Assembly (NCBI RefSeq): GCF_014839805.1
Contig: NC_051135.1
Coordinates: forward strand, 11,101,291-11,165,290
Reading direction: 5' to 3'
Length of the DNA: 64,000 nt
Source of the DNA: Manduca sexta
Lineage: Eukaryota > Arthropoda > Insecta > Lepidoptera > Sphingidae
In this document: positions 46,101-61,100 of the stretch, one piece after another
Numbering within the stretch: the stretch's first letter is position 1
How the letters are laid out: each line of letters begins with the position of its first letter
Notes under the pieces: model-generated
Databases searched by the model: none
Told to the model about the DNA's origin: nothing
What the model saw: the letters and a program-made list of their open reading frames with translations, nothing else
Position numbers and translations under genes: made by a program

Positions 46101-49100
46101 AAAGAGCCATAGAAAACTGCTCTTCCTACTTAGCCTATATGTGCCTACATTTAGTATCTATTTTTCAGATCCATGGAGATGCAGCGTTTACTGGACAAGG
46201 TGTAAATCAAGAAACGCTAATGTTATCACAAGCACCTCACTGCAACGTTGGTGGATCTTTACACGTTGTTGTTAATAATCAGGTAAATCTAATAATTATA
46301 ATCTATCATTTAGAATAGTTTTTTTAGAATATTTTCCCAATGTTTTCTATGTATCTGTTGTATACTGTCATAAACGACAAAGTAATCTAATCTAATTTAT
46401 ATTATTAATGCGAAAGATTGTGAAAATGTTTGGATGTTTGTGAGAAATAAATTCAAGAACAGCTGACTATATTTGGATGAAATTTGGTACACGAATAGAT
46501 CGTGTCTTGTATTAATATACAGGTTATACGTTTTATCTTAGTAATTTACTCTAATGGAAAATTATGGGTTTTTTTATAAGAAACTTTATTATTTTGTATG
46601 AAAAAATGAGGCTATGGATCGCTATGGTGTTCTGCAGCGGGAAAGTGTGGGCGTAGCCGCGAGCTACACCTACTTTACCATCAACCTATTCTGAAGTCCC
46701 AACTTACACACGTACACTTCCATTTTTTTTCCATATAATACAATTATCAAAAATAAAGTTGTTGCTATCATCTCGATATATTTTTCAGTATCCCCCTTAA
46801 CTTATGTTTGTTTATTTTTTTGTTTACAGGTCGGATTCACACTGCCAGCTTTACGCGGTCGCTCCTGCCGATACGTCACAGATTTAGCGAAAGCAATATC
46901 CGTGCCAGTTATTCATGTCAATGGAGATCACCCTGAGGTGAATTAACTTCTTACTTTACCCTGAATTCGACTTGTCTGTTTGAAGGTTAGAGACAGATAA
47001 CTAAGTTTGTTCGAGAATGGATTAATCTATCTAGTTGTGAACTTGGAAATAGTTATTAGGTCAGATCATTTAATAAACATAATTATAACCAATAGATGAT
47101 ATGCGATGATGATGAGGGCAGCCTCGTGAAGAAATCTGTGTTATGTGAAGTTTGCCTATCCGCACTAGACCAGCGTGGTGGACAAAGGCCTAATCCCTCT
47201 CTGTATTAGAGGAGGCTTGTATCCAGCAGTGGGACAGTATATAAGATATTATTATTTATTAACCAATATATGTATTGAGTAATTTATCATTTCTATAGTT
47301 ATTTTATGTAATTATTTCTGCTTTCAGTTAGTAGCAAAAGCGACCAACATAGCCTTCGAATACCAACGCGAATTCCGTAAAGATGTGTTCGTGGACTACA
47401 ACTGCTTTAGACGCTGGGGCCACAACGAGGTTGACGACCCCACCTTCACAAACCCTCTACTCTACAAGCTTATACATAGCAGAAAGTACGTTTGTGCAAT
47501 ATCTATTTAGCGACATCTTGTGGCACTTGCTTGAACTATTTTTTCTCAGAAATTAAGAATGATTTTGTTTTTTTCTTCTATGATTGTGGCTAAGTGTAAT
47601 CAAGAAATATAAATACTTTTATCCAATCTAAAATTTAGATTGAGGTAATGTATTATTCAAATATAGTTTTAAACCAACTTGAACTGTAACATTAATGTCA
47701 TTGTATTCAAAATAGAATACACTAATAAAAAACACTACGCATAGGCTATCATCAGAACTGCAATCAATATCCATTATAATAGTGGAGAAAGCGCGTCCCT
47801 TTATAATTTATAGTGATAATAAATCTGTCAACTCCCAGCGCTATATAGGAGCTTCACTTGCAATTTTTCAGACTGTAATAAACTTTCAATAAAAATATGA
47901 TTTACAATAACGCGTTCGGTCGTTGTAGTCATAAAATTATCATAGGTTTCAAATTAGTGGTTTTTAATTTTTGATGGTTTCTTTCTAAATTTATTTGATG
48001 ACTGCTTTAACTTTTGTAAGAAGAATAAAGTACCTTCTATAGAATGATTTAAAAAACAATACAATATTAATAAAATTCAGAACTTCATCTTTGATGCGGG
48101 AAATTAAGCCTATTCATTAATTACAGGTCCATTCCTGACGTGTACGCAGAGAAATTGATGTCAGAGGGAGTTCTGACCAAACAGGACGTGGAGAATATAT
48201 CAGCGGAGTACATGCAGTATTTACAATCGCAGTACGAGAGCGTCGCTTCGTACAAGCCCGAGGTAATAAAATATTTAAGAACGAGGAGATAGGGTTATCA
48301 CATTTCTCATTTGTTTGTTCAAGTTTCAAAGTTTAAACGATTAACGGACACACATTTTATTTCTAAAATCATTTTTTTTACTTTGACGTCATGCACTAAT
48401 GGCCGTTTTTAATAAACGAAAATAGACCGATAGAACAAAGTATTTTTGGCATTTATATTACTCGGACACGGGAAAGTAACCCCACTGCATCTGATGGTAA
48501 GTGGAGTGGAGTCCAATGGAATATCGACTGACGAGAGATGATTACCCCTCAATAGTCGATACAATTATGCCGGCCTGTTGGAACCGGATATACTCATGCT
48601 GATCCTAGAACGCGACACACTTACGTGGGCCACTATGGCGGGTTTAACACTCTGTGTACCATGGTCGCTCGCTATCCGGGCGGATATATCTACCTGGCAT
48701 GCTTATAATCACAGAAATGACATATTTTGTTTGGTTTATTCTCGGAATCTGTTCGAAAATTAAGATATGGATCGTTTATTGAAGACCGTTACACTATTAA
48801 AAGTCAAAACCACTCACTCGCCATTCGATTGAGTCGTGCGGTGCGCGGTTCGCCGAAAAATATTGTAAACACCAAACATTTTACTGTCCTTTACGTTGAA
48901 CCAAACTGATGGACATAGAAGTCATCTGGAAACAAGACTTTCCGTAAAATATGAGACATCTGGCCATACTTGGAGGACAATTATAGGCGGCTTATCCTAA
49001 ACCTAGGGTTTTCAGATAGCGGAATTGTTACATGACGGTCACGTGACGAGGAGCAGAATCAGAAACTTTCGCGTTTATCTTTGAAATGTAACTAAAATTA

Positions 49101-52100
49101 CTTGCAAGGTCCCGGTTTCTAGACGTCCCATACATTGTAAATTTCAACTTGTAAAATAAAAAAAAAAAATAACTATAGTCTTCTCTTTTAACCTACTTAA
49201 AACCCTAACTAATGAAGCCATTTTTATGACTTATATTGCTAACCGGACAATAATTCAATATTATACTGTTCACCAACCAATGTGGTTGGGATTTAAGTAA
49301 ATGAAAAAGTTATCGCTTTGAACAAATATGCGTATTGTTAAACAGACGCCTCAAAGCCTATGATTACATCTTTTTTCTCGCAAACAATAAATCGGGCTTT
49401 CTGCTTATCCTAAGATCCAAGCACACAAAAACCTTCATCCAATTTGTATTTGTTTAGCAAAGGATAAAAATAGGAGTTAGGTATTTATAACTCGTATAAT
49501 TATATCCTAAAAAAGTTATTTTTACTTGGGATATTTTTTTAATTTTAGATTTAGATTACATTAAAGATAGTGGAAAAAAATGAATTAGGAGGGAGTGAGG
49601 GACTTTATTAAAGCAACAGAAACTAAAACAACAGTATTTCGATTTTTTTTTCTGTCGGTGTGTTTGTATACGAATCACGCAAAACCTACTGCATAGAATT
49701 GAATGCAGTTTTCACCGATGTATTACGACCGGTCTAAATTTAAATATACGCCTATTTTATCCCAGAAAAACTTTTTCACACAGGCGAAGACGTGAGCAAA
49801 ACCTAGTCCTCAATAAACATGTTGATAGGTAGGTGTTAGTTTTGATTGAATTCAGTAAACACAAGTATCTCAAGACTGAAACTAACAATTTAATTACACG
49901 GCAAAATCTCAAGCAATTATTACACATACAGATAATCACAATAGCCGAAAGGGTTCGTTTAATTACGCACTCAGCTTGATTTAATGGTGACGCAGACAAA
50001 TTGGTTTGAAGTTCCTTATTAGTTGCAAGTTACCCTCGTCGACACCACGGCTGACAGCTAACATTTTTCTTTTTGGTGTTACGTCGGGAACAGTTAGAAA
50101 ATTGATGTGGCTATTTACTGACCCTTTGCTGAAAAATGTGGCATTTTAGAACGATTTAATATCGTCTGTTAACGCAGCGATTACTGCCAAAAATTAAACA
50201 ATATTCATTATCATTTGAAATAAAAATTCATTATCATTTGATTCATTGAGTTGCACTGAAAACAAAAAGCAATAATCTAATATCTTCAATCGTTTTATTA
50301 ATCCAAGATAACTACGATTATGAACGGTTTCTGGTGAAATAAATTCAAACATTAATCAACATAACACAAAACTTGGACAAATTACTTACTCACACACTTT
50401 AATTCACGCGAAACTAGCAAAAAGGCTTTGAAACCAACTATCAAAATGTTTAGGTCTGCTGTTAACATTTATATAAAACTCAAAAGAGATATAATTTAGC
50501 ATCTCTTTCCAGGTCTCATACTTCCAAGAGCAGTGGTCGTCGATGTATTTCGCACCGCAAGCCGTGGAGACCTGGGACACAGGTGTCGACGCTGGTCTGC
50601 TGAAGACCATTGGACAGGCTTCCGTCAACACTCCTGAAGCATTTGTAAGTAAATTTAGACTAGACGTAATTTAGAGACAGAGGAAACACAAATATGTAAG
50701 CGGAAAGTGTGTAGTATATTTTCATTGAATAACAAATTTGTTAGTAGTGTTTAAAATACGCAAACTACTTGCTATACTCTTAGTTGTTTAAAAAACATAA
50801 ATAAACCATTAGGGATTTTTTGAATACAAAATCATAAACACTCAGCAAGTCACTGATTGAAAATATCAAAATAACTGGTGAGCTGATTTGCGCCATGAAT
50901 ATCCATAAATTATTACTATTATGCTATTGTATAACGACAGACTTTACTATATTCCTTAGCGATCAATCTTAACCCACATTTAACTCATTTTTTTTACCAA
51001 CATAAAATTAAAATCAATAAAATACGTCTATAAAAAACTTTCATTAAACGATTCAATAAACCCATTTTTTACTCCTAACTTTATTGCACCAAAGGACATA
51101 AAACTAATATAACCGCAAATTCGGGTCGTCGCAAATCCCTTAATCCAAGGAGCACACAAGAAGTTACAGCACCCCTATAATCCGACAGCTTTGTAGCAAA
51201 AACCAGATCCTCGATTAGAATTCACCATTTGACCTGATTAGATTTGATTTGTTGTGAAGATGTTGTTATACGCGCTCAGTAATGTATCCTCACACCACCT
51301 GATAGAGAGTGAGGTCTAGATAAAGCATTGAATTTACCTACGGCTGATAGAGTGAGGTCTAGATAAAGCATTGAATTTACCTACGGCTGATAGAGTGAGG
51401 TCTAGATAAAGCATTGAATTTACCTACGGCTGATAGAGTGAGGTCTAGATAAAGCATTGAATTTACCTACGGCTGATAGAGTGAGGTCTAGATAAAGCAT
51501 TGAATTTACCTACGGCTGATAGAGTGAGGTCTAGATAAAGCATTGAATTTACCTACGGCTGATAGAGTGAGGTCTAGATAAAGCATTGAATTTACCTACG
51601 GCTGATAGAGTGAGGTCTAGATAAAGCATTGAATTTACCTACGGCTGATAGAGTGAGGTCTAGATAAAGCATTGAATTTACCTACGGCTGATAGAGTGAG
51701 GTCTAGATAAAGCATTGAATTTACCTACGGCTGATAGAGTGAGGTCTAGATAAAGCATTGAATTTACCTACGGCTGATAGAGTGAGGTCTAGATAAAGCA
51801 TTGAATTTACCTACGGCTCGCTTTTGGCTGTGGATTCTGAAGTCTGGATTTCGATATCCAAGTTGGACAATAGTTTGTTTTTTTATCTGAAAAATGAGCC
51901 CACTGCACCTCATGGTAAGCGGAGTGGAGTTCATATAGAATGTCGACTAATGAAAGGTTATACTCCTCGTCAGTCGACACAATTATGCCGGCCAATTTGA
52001 ACCGCATATACACCGACTGCTCTTGGAACGCGACAACTTATGTAGGCCACTATGGCGGATTTTAACACCTTGTGTACGGTGGTTGCTATCTGAGCGGATA

Positions 52101-55100
52101 TAAATATATTCTACCCAGCGGCGTAGCACCGCTGTATCAACCGTATCAATACTCGTAATACGGGGTCTCCAAGCATTAGGGGCCACTCCTTGCCCATATC
52201 TTCATTGAACTAAGCGTCTTAAAGTTTAAAGTACCCTGCAGGGCCCCCCACTTCCAATCTTAGACTTTCAAAAGAGCAACACCATAGTTTCTTACCAGAT
52301 CTTCTGAGGTGGGCAAGTACCTTAGACGGTGCACTTCTAGCATAATTCTAAACACCCTCGCACAACACGATGTCTGGTTACACTAATTGGCATTCTCAGT
52401 ACTTACACTCATGTAGTGTTGCTAAGCAAAGAAAATTAGTGCAAAACGCATTTAAATTCTGACTTTAGTAAAGAACATGACAGTAAAACGGAGTTAATTG
52501 CGAAATTTCACAATCAGAACATTAACCTAGTTAATTTGCGAACCGGGTTCATGATTGCGTATTGAAACAGAGGAAAGGCGTCTATATACGGTACATTTTG
52601 CAGCTAAAGAGTTACAAAAACAATATGACGTTTCATAAAGCCTGAATAGAATGTCAACACTCAACGCGAGTCGCGCATTTAATGAGATCTTTATGCATTT
52701 TCTTTTATGAAAACTCACCACAATGTTCCAAGCTGTTTTATGTCTCTTAATTAAAATAAATATGAGGAAAACAATTAACTCTAACTATTAAGTTTGCGGT
52801 AATAAAGACAAAGATGAGGAACAACAGACTGTCCAATTATAATTATATAACTTGCATTATTTAAGCGCACTGCTTCATACAAGTGTAGGCAGAACTGTAA
52901 ATGATAAATCCGCGGTTTGATGAACTTATTTCTGCACCACGATGTCGCAGGCGGCACACCTCTCACCATAGAACAATTAATCTGTGAAGATTTAAGCAGA
53001 GCAGCTAATGTATACGTATTTTATAGATATACTCACTTTTAGTGTCCTGTCTTTGAAATCAAACCCTCAACCTCAAAGTATAATAAATAATGTGCCTAAT
53101 GTGTACTAAATAGGTGCTATTATGTGTCATTGCGTAACGTCTAAATACCTACAGCCGGGATAGACTTCAGTCTACTGTTGGATACTGTTGATTTTATACC
53201 GCACTTAACTTACCAATTACCCGAGTGCTGTGTAAGCACTTGCCAAACAAAAACCTACAAAGTTACACCATTTTACGCCTCAGTAAAGCCCAGAAAGAGA
53301 CTCAACGAATAAGTCAGTAACAGTAAAAGTACGAGCCCGTTGACTCGTGAAGCAATAAATCCAAGTTCCAATTGATTCCAGAACATTCATCCGCATTTGG
53401 CTAAAACTCATGTGAAGAATCGGTTAGCCAAGCTGTCTCAGGAGAAGGAATTGGATTGGGCTACGGCCGAGGCATTGGCGTTTGGTAAGTTCAATTCAAT
53501 TATGCAATATTATTTTTCGGAGATTAAGAATGGATTTTTTAAACTTTATATGATTTAATCGGTCAGTACTAACAAATTATAATTTATGGAAATTTATATT
53601 CATAAGGCGCCTAATATCGCATATTGTAGCGGAACAAATGAACACAAATATTGGATACATTTATTTTCCAAACTGAATCTGCGCAAACAGATTTAGTTTG
53701 TTTATAATAATTTTTGGTTTCCTGATAAAAGGTTTTGTATATCACCGAAGGTTTTATTTTAAAAGCTCAACCCTCAGGCAGTGAAATACTACGTTTACGC
53801 GCCACTTGCGAGTAATTTAATCCCGAATGTCGCGAATCCTCTCTATCCTGTAAAAGTATCTATTTTTTACGGACGAAATATACTCTGATCATAACAAGAG
53901 TAAAGGTTACCAGTTTGCCCTTCTTACTAAAACACTTTTAACTCAACTACCACCTATAGCTCGGGGTTATCAGTTATATTGTTTTGATCTAAAACAGCTA
54001 TACGAAGAAAACCTTGACCTCTGAAAATCTTACTAGTACAAAAGCCTTTTAAAAGTATGTAAATCATGATATTCATTCGAACTTCGAAGCATATAAAACA
54101 TGAATAATCGATGTCGAATATTTTAACTTTCTATTCAGCGAAAATTGATACTTTTTGCATTGAAAAATTCTTCTTCAACTCAATGGTTTTATGAATCTGC
54201 TTATTACATTCTCGTATATTTTGTTTTTATTAAAACCTCGTTCAGATATTAAAATCATATTTGCTATATATTCAGAGAGGAGTATGTAATATCTAAACCA
54301 TTATCGCATTATGTACGCTTGAATGAAGATGTTCCATTGTTATTTGATTATCGAATGTTATAGCATATACAGCTATAGTTATGTATAGTCTTATCAAATA
54401 CTTGATAGGATTTGGGCGGTCTGTCCTCGTGGCTTAGATCTGACGAAGACGAACGATGTGTTCAAATCGAAATACTCGTTGAGGTGTTGATAAAAACGAA
54501 ACTAGAATATTTGCTTTGAAGATATTAAAATGCACGAGTGAATGTACGAATGATAACTTCTTAAATTATGAAGGAAGAGTAAAATTATGAAGGAAGACAA
54601 AAGTTATTTGTTTCATTCAAATATATCGATCATTAAGTTTACCAAAATAAATGAAAACTAGATCAAATATGAATAGGTGTTTTGCCACATCCTAGGTTCG
54701 TTACTAATGGAGGGTCGGCACGTGAGGCTGAGCGGCGAGGATGTTGGTCGCGGCACCTTCTCCCACCGGCATGTCATGCTGGTTGACCAGCAGGACGAGT
54801 CCATACACATCCCCTTGAACCATATACATGAGGACCAGAAGGGATTCTTAGAGGTAGGTTATTGCGTTGAACATTTTAGAAGAGTCACTTTCAAGGGATC
54901 ACGTAATACTATTTACTGTTCAAATAAAACTTCTATCAGGTCTAGATGACATAGCTTCATAAAGGAATTGACGTATTAGCAAATTTAAGCTTATAGCACA
55001 GAAAAAATAAAGGTCAAATTTAGTCGTGACGTTTACTATATTATTCTACAAACTTAAATTTCATCTGAACATAATCCCTACCAGTACAATGATAATCAAG

Positions 55101-58100
55101 TATTTTTTCAGGTCGCGAACTCGATTTTGTCTGAAGAAGCTGTCCTAGGTTTCGAATACGGCATGGCTTACGACTCTCCCGACAATCTTTGTATTTGGGA
55201 GGCACAATTCGGCGACTTCTACAACGGAGCTCAGATCATTGTGGATACCTTCATCGCATCCGGAGAAGGTAAAATTAGCTACTAGAATTTGACAGTGTCT
55301 GTGCATTACTAATCCATTATAATTAACGTTGAAAACATAAGCCAAGGTTCGAAAGTGTGTTCTGGTTATTAAACGTGTTTTCGACCTTCACAGTCTCTAT
55401 CCTCTCTAGGTGACTGAAACTCTCATAACCTCTTACATGATGTGACTTAAGATATCATTTATAGTGGTTTCGATATCTGTGAACCCGAAAAGAACGATCT
55501 TAAGATACAGAGTTTGACAGCTTTGCAGCTAATCCTTCTTTAAATCGAAATTATGATCTATTAATACGGTGTTATTCGACGACTGTCCTACGTATAAAGA
55601 ACTCCAAGTCTAATGAATCTCGACAAATGAACACTACTACAGAAATTAGCAATTAATTTTATCTTTTATATGGTATTTTCTGTAGCAAAATGGGTCCGCA
55701 GCAACGGTCTAGTGATGCTCTTACCTCATGGTTACGACGGCGCGGCGTCCGAGCACTCCTCCTGCAGAGTGGAGAGGTTCCTTCAAATCACGGACAGCTC
55801 GGAGACGGCTCCAGACTCCGAAGCTGTTTGCTTGCATATAGCTAACCCTACAACACCGGCGCAGTACTTCCATTTGTTAAGAAGACAAGTAAGTTGGAGA
55901 GATAGTGAATTTTTTTAATTAATATGAATCATGATTACTGTGAAATATTTTCGTTGAATGATCCATCTGAATTTAATTGAATCCATAGCTTATATACCTT
56001 TTCTGCTATTAGACAAAAGCGGAGATTCATAAAAAGTAAGATATTCAACCCAAAACAAATATAAATTCATAAAAAAGGCGATTTAAAAATACGTTTAAAA
56101 TTCCAATCGACTCAGTTTTATTGAATGCAGAACTGCGTACAAATCCCCGAACAATGTACTTGTATAGTCAGATGCAAAAATACCTAACAAATAATTGACT
56201 GCAAGTCTCCTATATAGTAATTATACACGTTAATTGCAAGTTATTTTTATCCAAATCTAACTAAGCCAGTTTACTCAAACAAAGAAAAAAGTGGCAAGAA
56301 TACGAAATCACATTTAGACGATTTAAAGTATTGAATTCGTTCTGCAATTTTGTGTCTGACTCTACAATATGTGCGGATTGAATTCCATTCCATAGTACAT
56401 ACATTCAACGGTGCAGTATTAGTTTAATATAAACTAGCGATGTGCCGAATAGTGATAGTTAAGCCGATTAGAGTTCATTGGTATTAAAGGGTGTGGTACA
56501 CTTGACACGCCGGTTACAAGATATTAGGAAGTTAAGAGCCTACACATGATGATAGTATAGCATTAATATTGATTTATATAAAAATATTTTAGCCTGACGT
56601 AACATTAAAACTATTACTTAAAAATAATGTTGGGCAAAACAGTTTCAAATATTTTCTTTATTACTTTGTATGACGAGACGAGCTTGCCGTTCGCCTGATG
56701 GTAAGCAACACCGCAGCCCATAAACATATTTTGTTGCAAAGAATACATTTTTGGTTGATAGTGTCAACTTATTCCAGTTTTATACAAAATACTGTAGAAC
56801 ATAAGCCCGTCGTTGCGGTAATTTGTACATTACTGTAAACGTTCGTCAAAATAATTGACCTCCAGTTTCACCAAAAACGCAACGTCTTTACTTTAGAAGT
56901 TGATAAAACTAAACTCCATAAAATGGTATCTTGTTATTGGGGAACACTCTCTTAAAACTGTAGATGATAAGTCATAGAATTGAACGAACTAATACTGAAA
57001 GCTATTCAGTTTAGTGCACGAGGGGCTTTCGAATCGCCCAAAGCATGCCACTAAGCTCTTCTAACAAGATCTAATCTCTCGAGGGTTTCTCCATATCTCC
57101 GAAGTAGAGTTGCCAAACATTTCTCTTTCATCGGATTTGTCTTTATTTGCAGTTCTGTTTTCACATAGGGAAATAGTAAGCAGTGCAGTAAATATTTGTG
57201 ACATTGTCAGTTCTCACCAAACTTACATTAATTAATAATATCTAATTAGTATCATGGGCCAAAAATATCTGGCAAAATAATCCTAACAATTTATTTACTG
57301 CTGGCATTCGCTGGTGGTGTTAAAACTCGCCATAGTGGCCCACGTAAGTGTGTCGCGTTCCGGGGCCTGATAATATACAGTTCCAATAGGCCGGCATAAT
57401 TATGTCGACTGCCGAGGGGCTATCATCTTTCGTCTGTAGACATTCTATTGGACCCTTTCCACTTATCGTTAAGTGTAGTGGGGTCATGTTGCCGTGTTTA
57501 TTTAAAAACTAGCTTTTGCTCGCGGCTCCGCCCGCGTTATAAAGTTTTTCAGGCTAAAGTTTTCCGTTATAAAAATAGTAGTTTCCCGGGAGCCTATGTT
57601 CTTCCCAGGGTCTCAAACTGTCTCCATACCAAATTTCATCTTAATACGTTAGGTAGTTTTTGAGTTTAACACGTTAAGGCAGACAGATGCAGCGGGGGAC
57701 TTTTGTTATATTATTTAGAACTTTTAAGTGAAACAATCCCGTCATACATCATTGTTGCATAACTTTAACCGTTTACGCAGCGCAGGCAACGGAAGCTCTC
57801 AAAACTCATAATTTTCCCCGTTTTTGCAACATGTTTCATTACTGCTCCGCTCCTATTGGTTATAGCATGATGATATATAGCCTATAGCACTCCAGGAACA
57901 AAGGGCTATCCAACACAAAAAGATTTTTCAGTTCAAACCGGTAGTTCCTGAGATTAGCCATTACTGCTCCGCTCCTATTGGTCATAGCGTGATGATATAT
58001 AGCTTATAGCAGTCCACAAATAAAGGGCTATCCAACACAAAACGAATTTTTCAGTTGAAACCGGTAGTTCCTGAGATTAGCCATTACTGCTCCGCTCCTA

Positions 58101-61100
58101 TTGGTCATAGCGTGATGATATATAACTTTGAGCACTCCACAAAGGACTATTCAACACAAAAATATTTTTTCAGTTCGAATCGGTAGTTCCTGAGATTAGC
58201 CATTACTGCTCCGCTCCTATTGAATATAGCGTGATGATATATAGCCTATAGCTCTCCACGAACAAAGAGCTATCCAACGCAAAAAGAATTTTTCAGTTTG
58301 GACCGGTAGTTCCTGAGATTAACCATTACTGCCCCGCTCCTATTGGGTATAGCGTGATGATATATAGCCTATAGCACTCCACGAATAAAGGACTATCCAA
58401 CGCAAAAGAATTTTTCAGTTTGGACCGGTAGTTCCTGAGATTAGCCATTACTGCCCCGCTCCTATTGGGTATAGCGTGATGATATATAGCCTATAGCACT
58501 CCACGAACAAAGGGCTATCCAAAGCAAAAAGAATTTTTCAGTTTGGACCGGTAGTTCCTGAGATTAGCGCGTTCAAACAAACAAACAAACAAACAAACAA
58601 ACAAACAAACAAACAAACAAACTCTTCAGCTTTATATAATAGTATAGATAAATAACACACTGTGAACACGAAGTTTATATACACAATTTAAAATGCTCAC
58701 AAACCTCATTACAGCTGAGGACCATGCACTTATGTATATAAAAAGACGCGCTGAAAACGCGCCATCGTTTATAAAATAAAAAATAAGGCTTCTCCTAATG
58801 CTTAACATATACTAAAGATGCTTCGTTTTGTTTGCCGTCAGGATAATATCTCCTTAAATTAAGATGGATGTAAAGAACCATTAATGTATTAAATGGGTAA
58901 CATAATGTAAAGAACTAAAGAGCTATTAATGTATTTAAATTGGTACCAATATCTATGTCCGTTAAAAAAAACCCTCAAATATCCATCATTTCGTCAGTTC
59001 TATCCGGCCTCACCCATAGTAGTGATTAACCTATTTAGACTTCAGAGGTCAATTTAAGCCATGAGGGAAACGTCACAGACATGATAAATATCGACCGAAA
59101 TGAATAGTATTATAAATTCAACTATCAGGAATTCTTGCTAATCTGGAGTGGAAAAACGAACGTGAATTCGTATATAGCTCAAGATTACGGTTCTTATTCT
59201 GGTATCTCAACATAAAATAGAGATATAAGAGTAAATTTCAATCATTTATTACTGTCAAAGTTTAACCACCTCAACATACCTACAGCGCTGGATGTAGATG
59301 AAATTTGGCACACCAATAACCTTGGTTCTAGGTTTTTTAATATAAACGTAACTTTATATTAAAGGTTATGACGAAAATGCCTATTAGAACTTAATTATTC
59401 CCGGGACAGACTTTCACGAGGACGGAGGCACTAGTAAAACTTAGTTAATAATAAAAAAATTACAACGAATATACCCAAATACTAACATACTAACAGTAAA
59501 CAATTTAAACATGTGAGTTGTTTGTGAAGTATTAACAGGCAAGCCCGAAGGTAACCCGGAGCTTAACTTGTTGCCCAAACTCGCAAACTTTGTTTAATTT
59601 AGTTCACTTCTTAATAAATTACCGGCAGAATTTGAGCATCTTCTAAATTGAATGTATTACCACTGGATATTAAAGTACATGACGTAACCATGACTCAAAA
59701 CGCGGAACTTGTTTCAACAATGAATGTTGAGTTTGCAGAGATTTTCGTGCAATAAATTTTATAATTTTCAACTTAAATTTAACTGACAGTACAACTGTTA
59801 TATAGGTCGCAATTGTATTTTGTTGTTTTATGAACGAACTTTTGCAATTGTGCTAGTTAAATATTACTCATTTCTTGCTCTCTTTCGTCATGAAATCTGT
59901 CTTTCCGTTTCTATTGAGCAAGGATAACGTCAGGGGTTTTTATATAACTATGATTTTATACAGTAACCTCCGCAAACTGATCCTCTGCCACATATAGTCA
60001 TATCGGGCACAAATTCCGGGCCGATATAATGAAGAAAAATACAAGTATCGCTTTGCGCGACACAGGATTCAAACTCGCAACCTTAGAGCAGTGGCACCAC
60101 GCACGCAATAAAACTACGCCACCGAGACAGTCTGATTAATTTTATTCTATTCTTTCCAGATGGCGCGCAACTATAGAAAGCCATTAGTCGTGGTTGCACC
60201 CAAAATTCTGTTGCGATTACCCGATGCAGTGTCGCCGCTATCAGACTTCACTCCTCGCACACATTTCCACACAGTAATCGGTACGTACCAATTGATGATT
60301 TATTCAAAATTATCATCTTTATTTATTGTAATTATTTAATTTTGAACAACATTATGATGCGTGACTGGGAAAAAGACAAATTTCTTATTTCGAAAGCCAA
60401 TGCCCAACTTAAATTATGCTCACTGATTTAAATTAGAACATTATCTATATCTTCTTCTATTATATAAAGCTGAAGAGTTTGTTTGTTTGTTTGTTTGTTT
60501 GAACGCGCTAATCTCAGAAACTACCGGTCCAAACAGAAAAAATCTTTTTGCGTTGGATAGCCCTTTGTTCGTAGAGTGCTATAGGCTATATATCATCACG
60601 CTATACCTAATAGGAGCGGAGCAGTAATGGCTAATCTCAAGAATTACCGGCTCAAACTGAAAAATTCTTTTTGTGGTGGATAGCCCTTTGTTCGTGGAGT
60701 GCTATAAGCTATATATCATCACGCTATACCCAATAGGAGCAGAGCAGTAATGGCTAATCTCAGGAACTACCGGTTCGAACTGAAAAAATCTTTTTGTATA
60801 GGATAGCCCGTTGTTCGTGGAGTGCTATAGGCTATATATCATCACGCTATACCCAATAGGAACGGAGCAGTAATGGTTAATCTCAGGAATTACCGGTTCA
60901 AACTGAAAAAATATTTTTGTGTTGTATAGCCCTTTGTTCGTGAAGTGCTATAGGCTATATATCATCACGCTGTACCCAATAGGTGCAGAGCAGTAACGGC
61001 TAATCTCAGGAACTACCGGTTCAAACTGAAAAATTCTTTTTGTGTTGGATAGCCTTTTATTCGTGGAGTGCTATAGGCTATATATCATCACGCTATGCCC

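Noticed and set aside
51301..51818. CRISPR-like array
   Set aside because: The units are directly adjacent with no spacers, there are no cas genes, and the context is a eukaryotic intron. It is a minisatellite.
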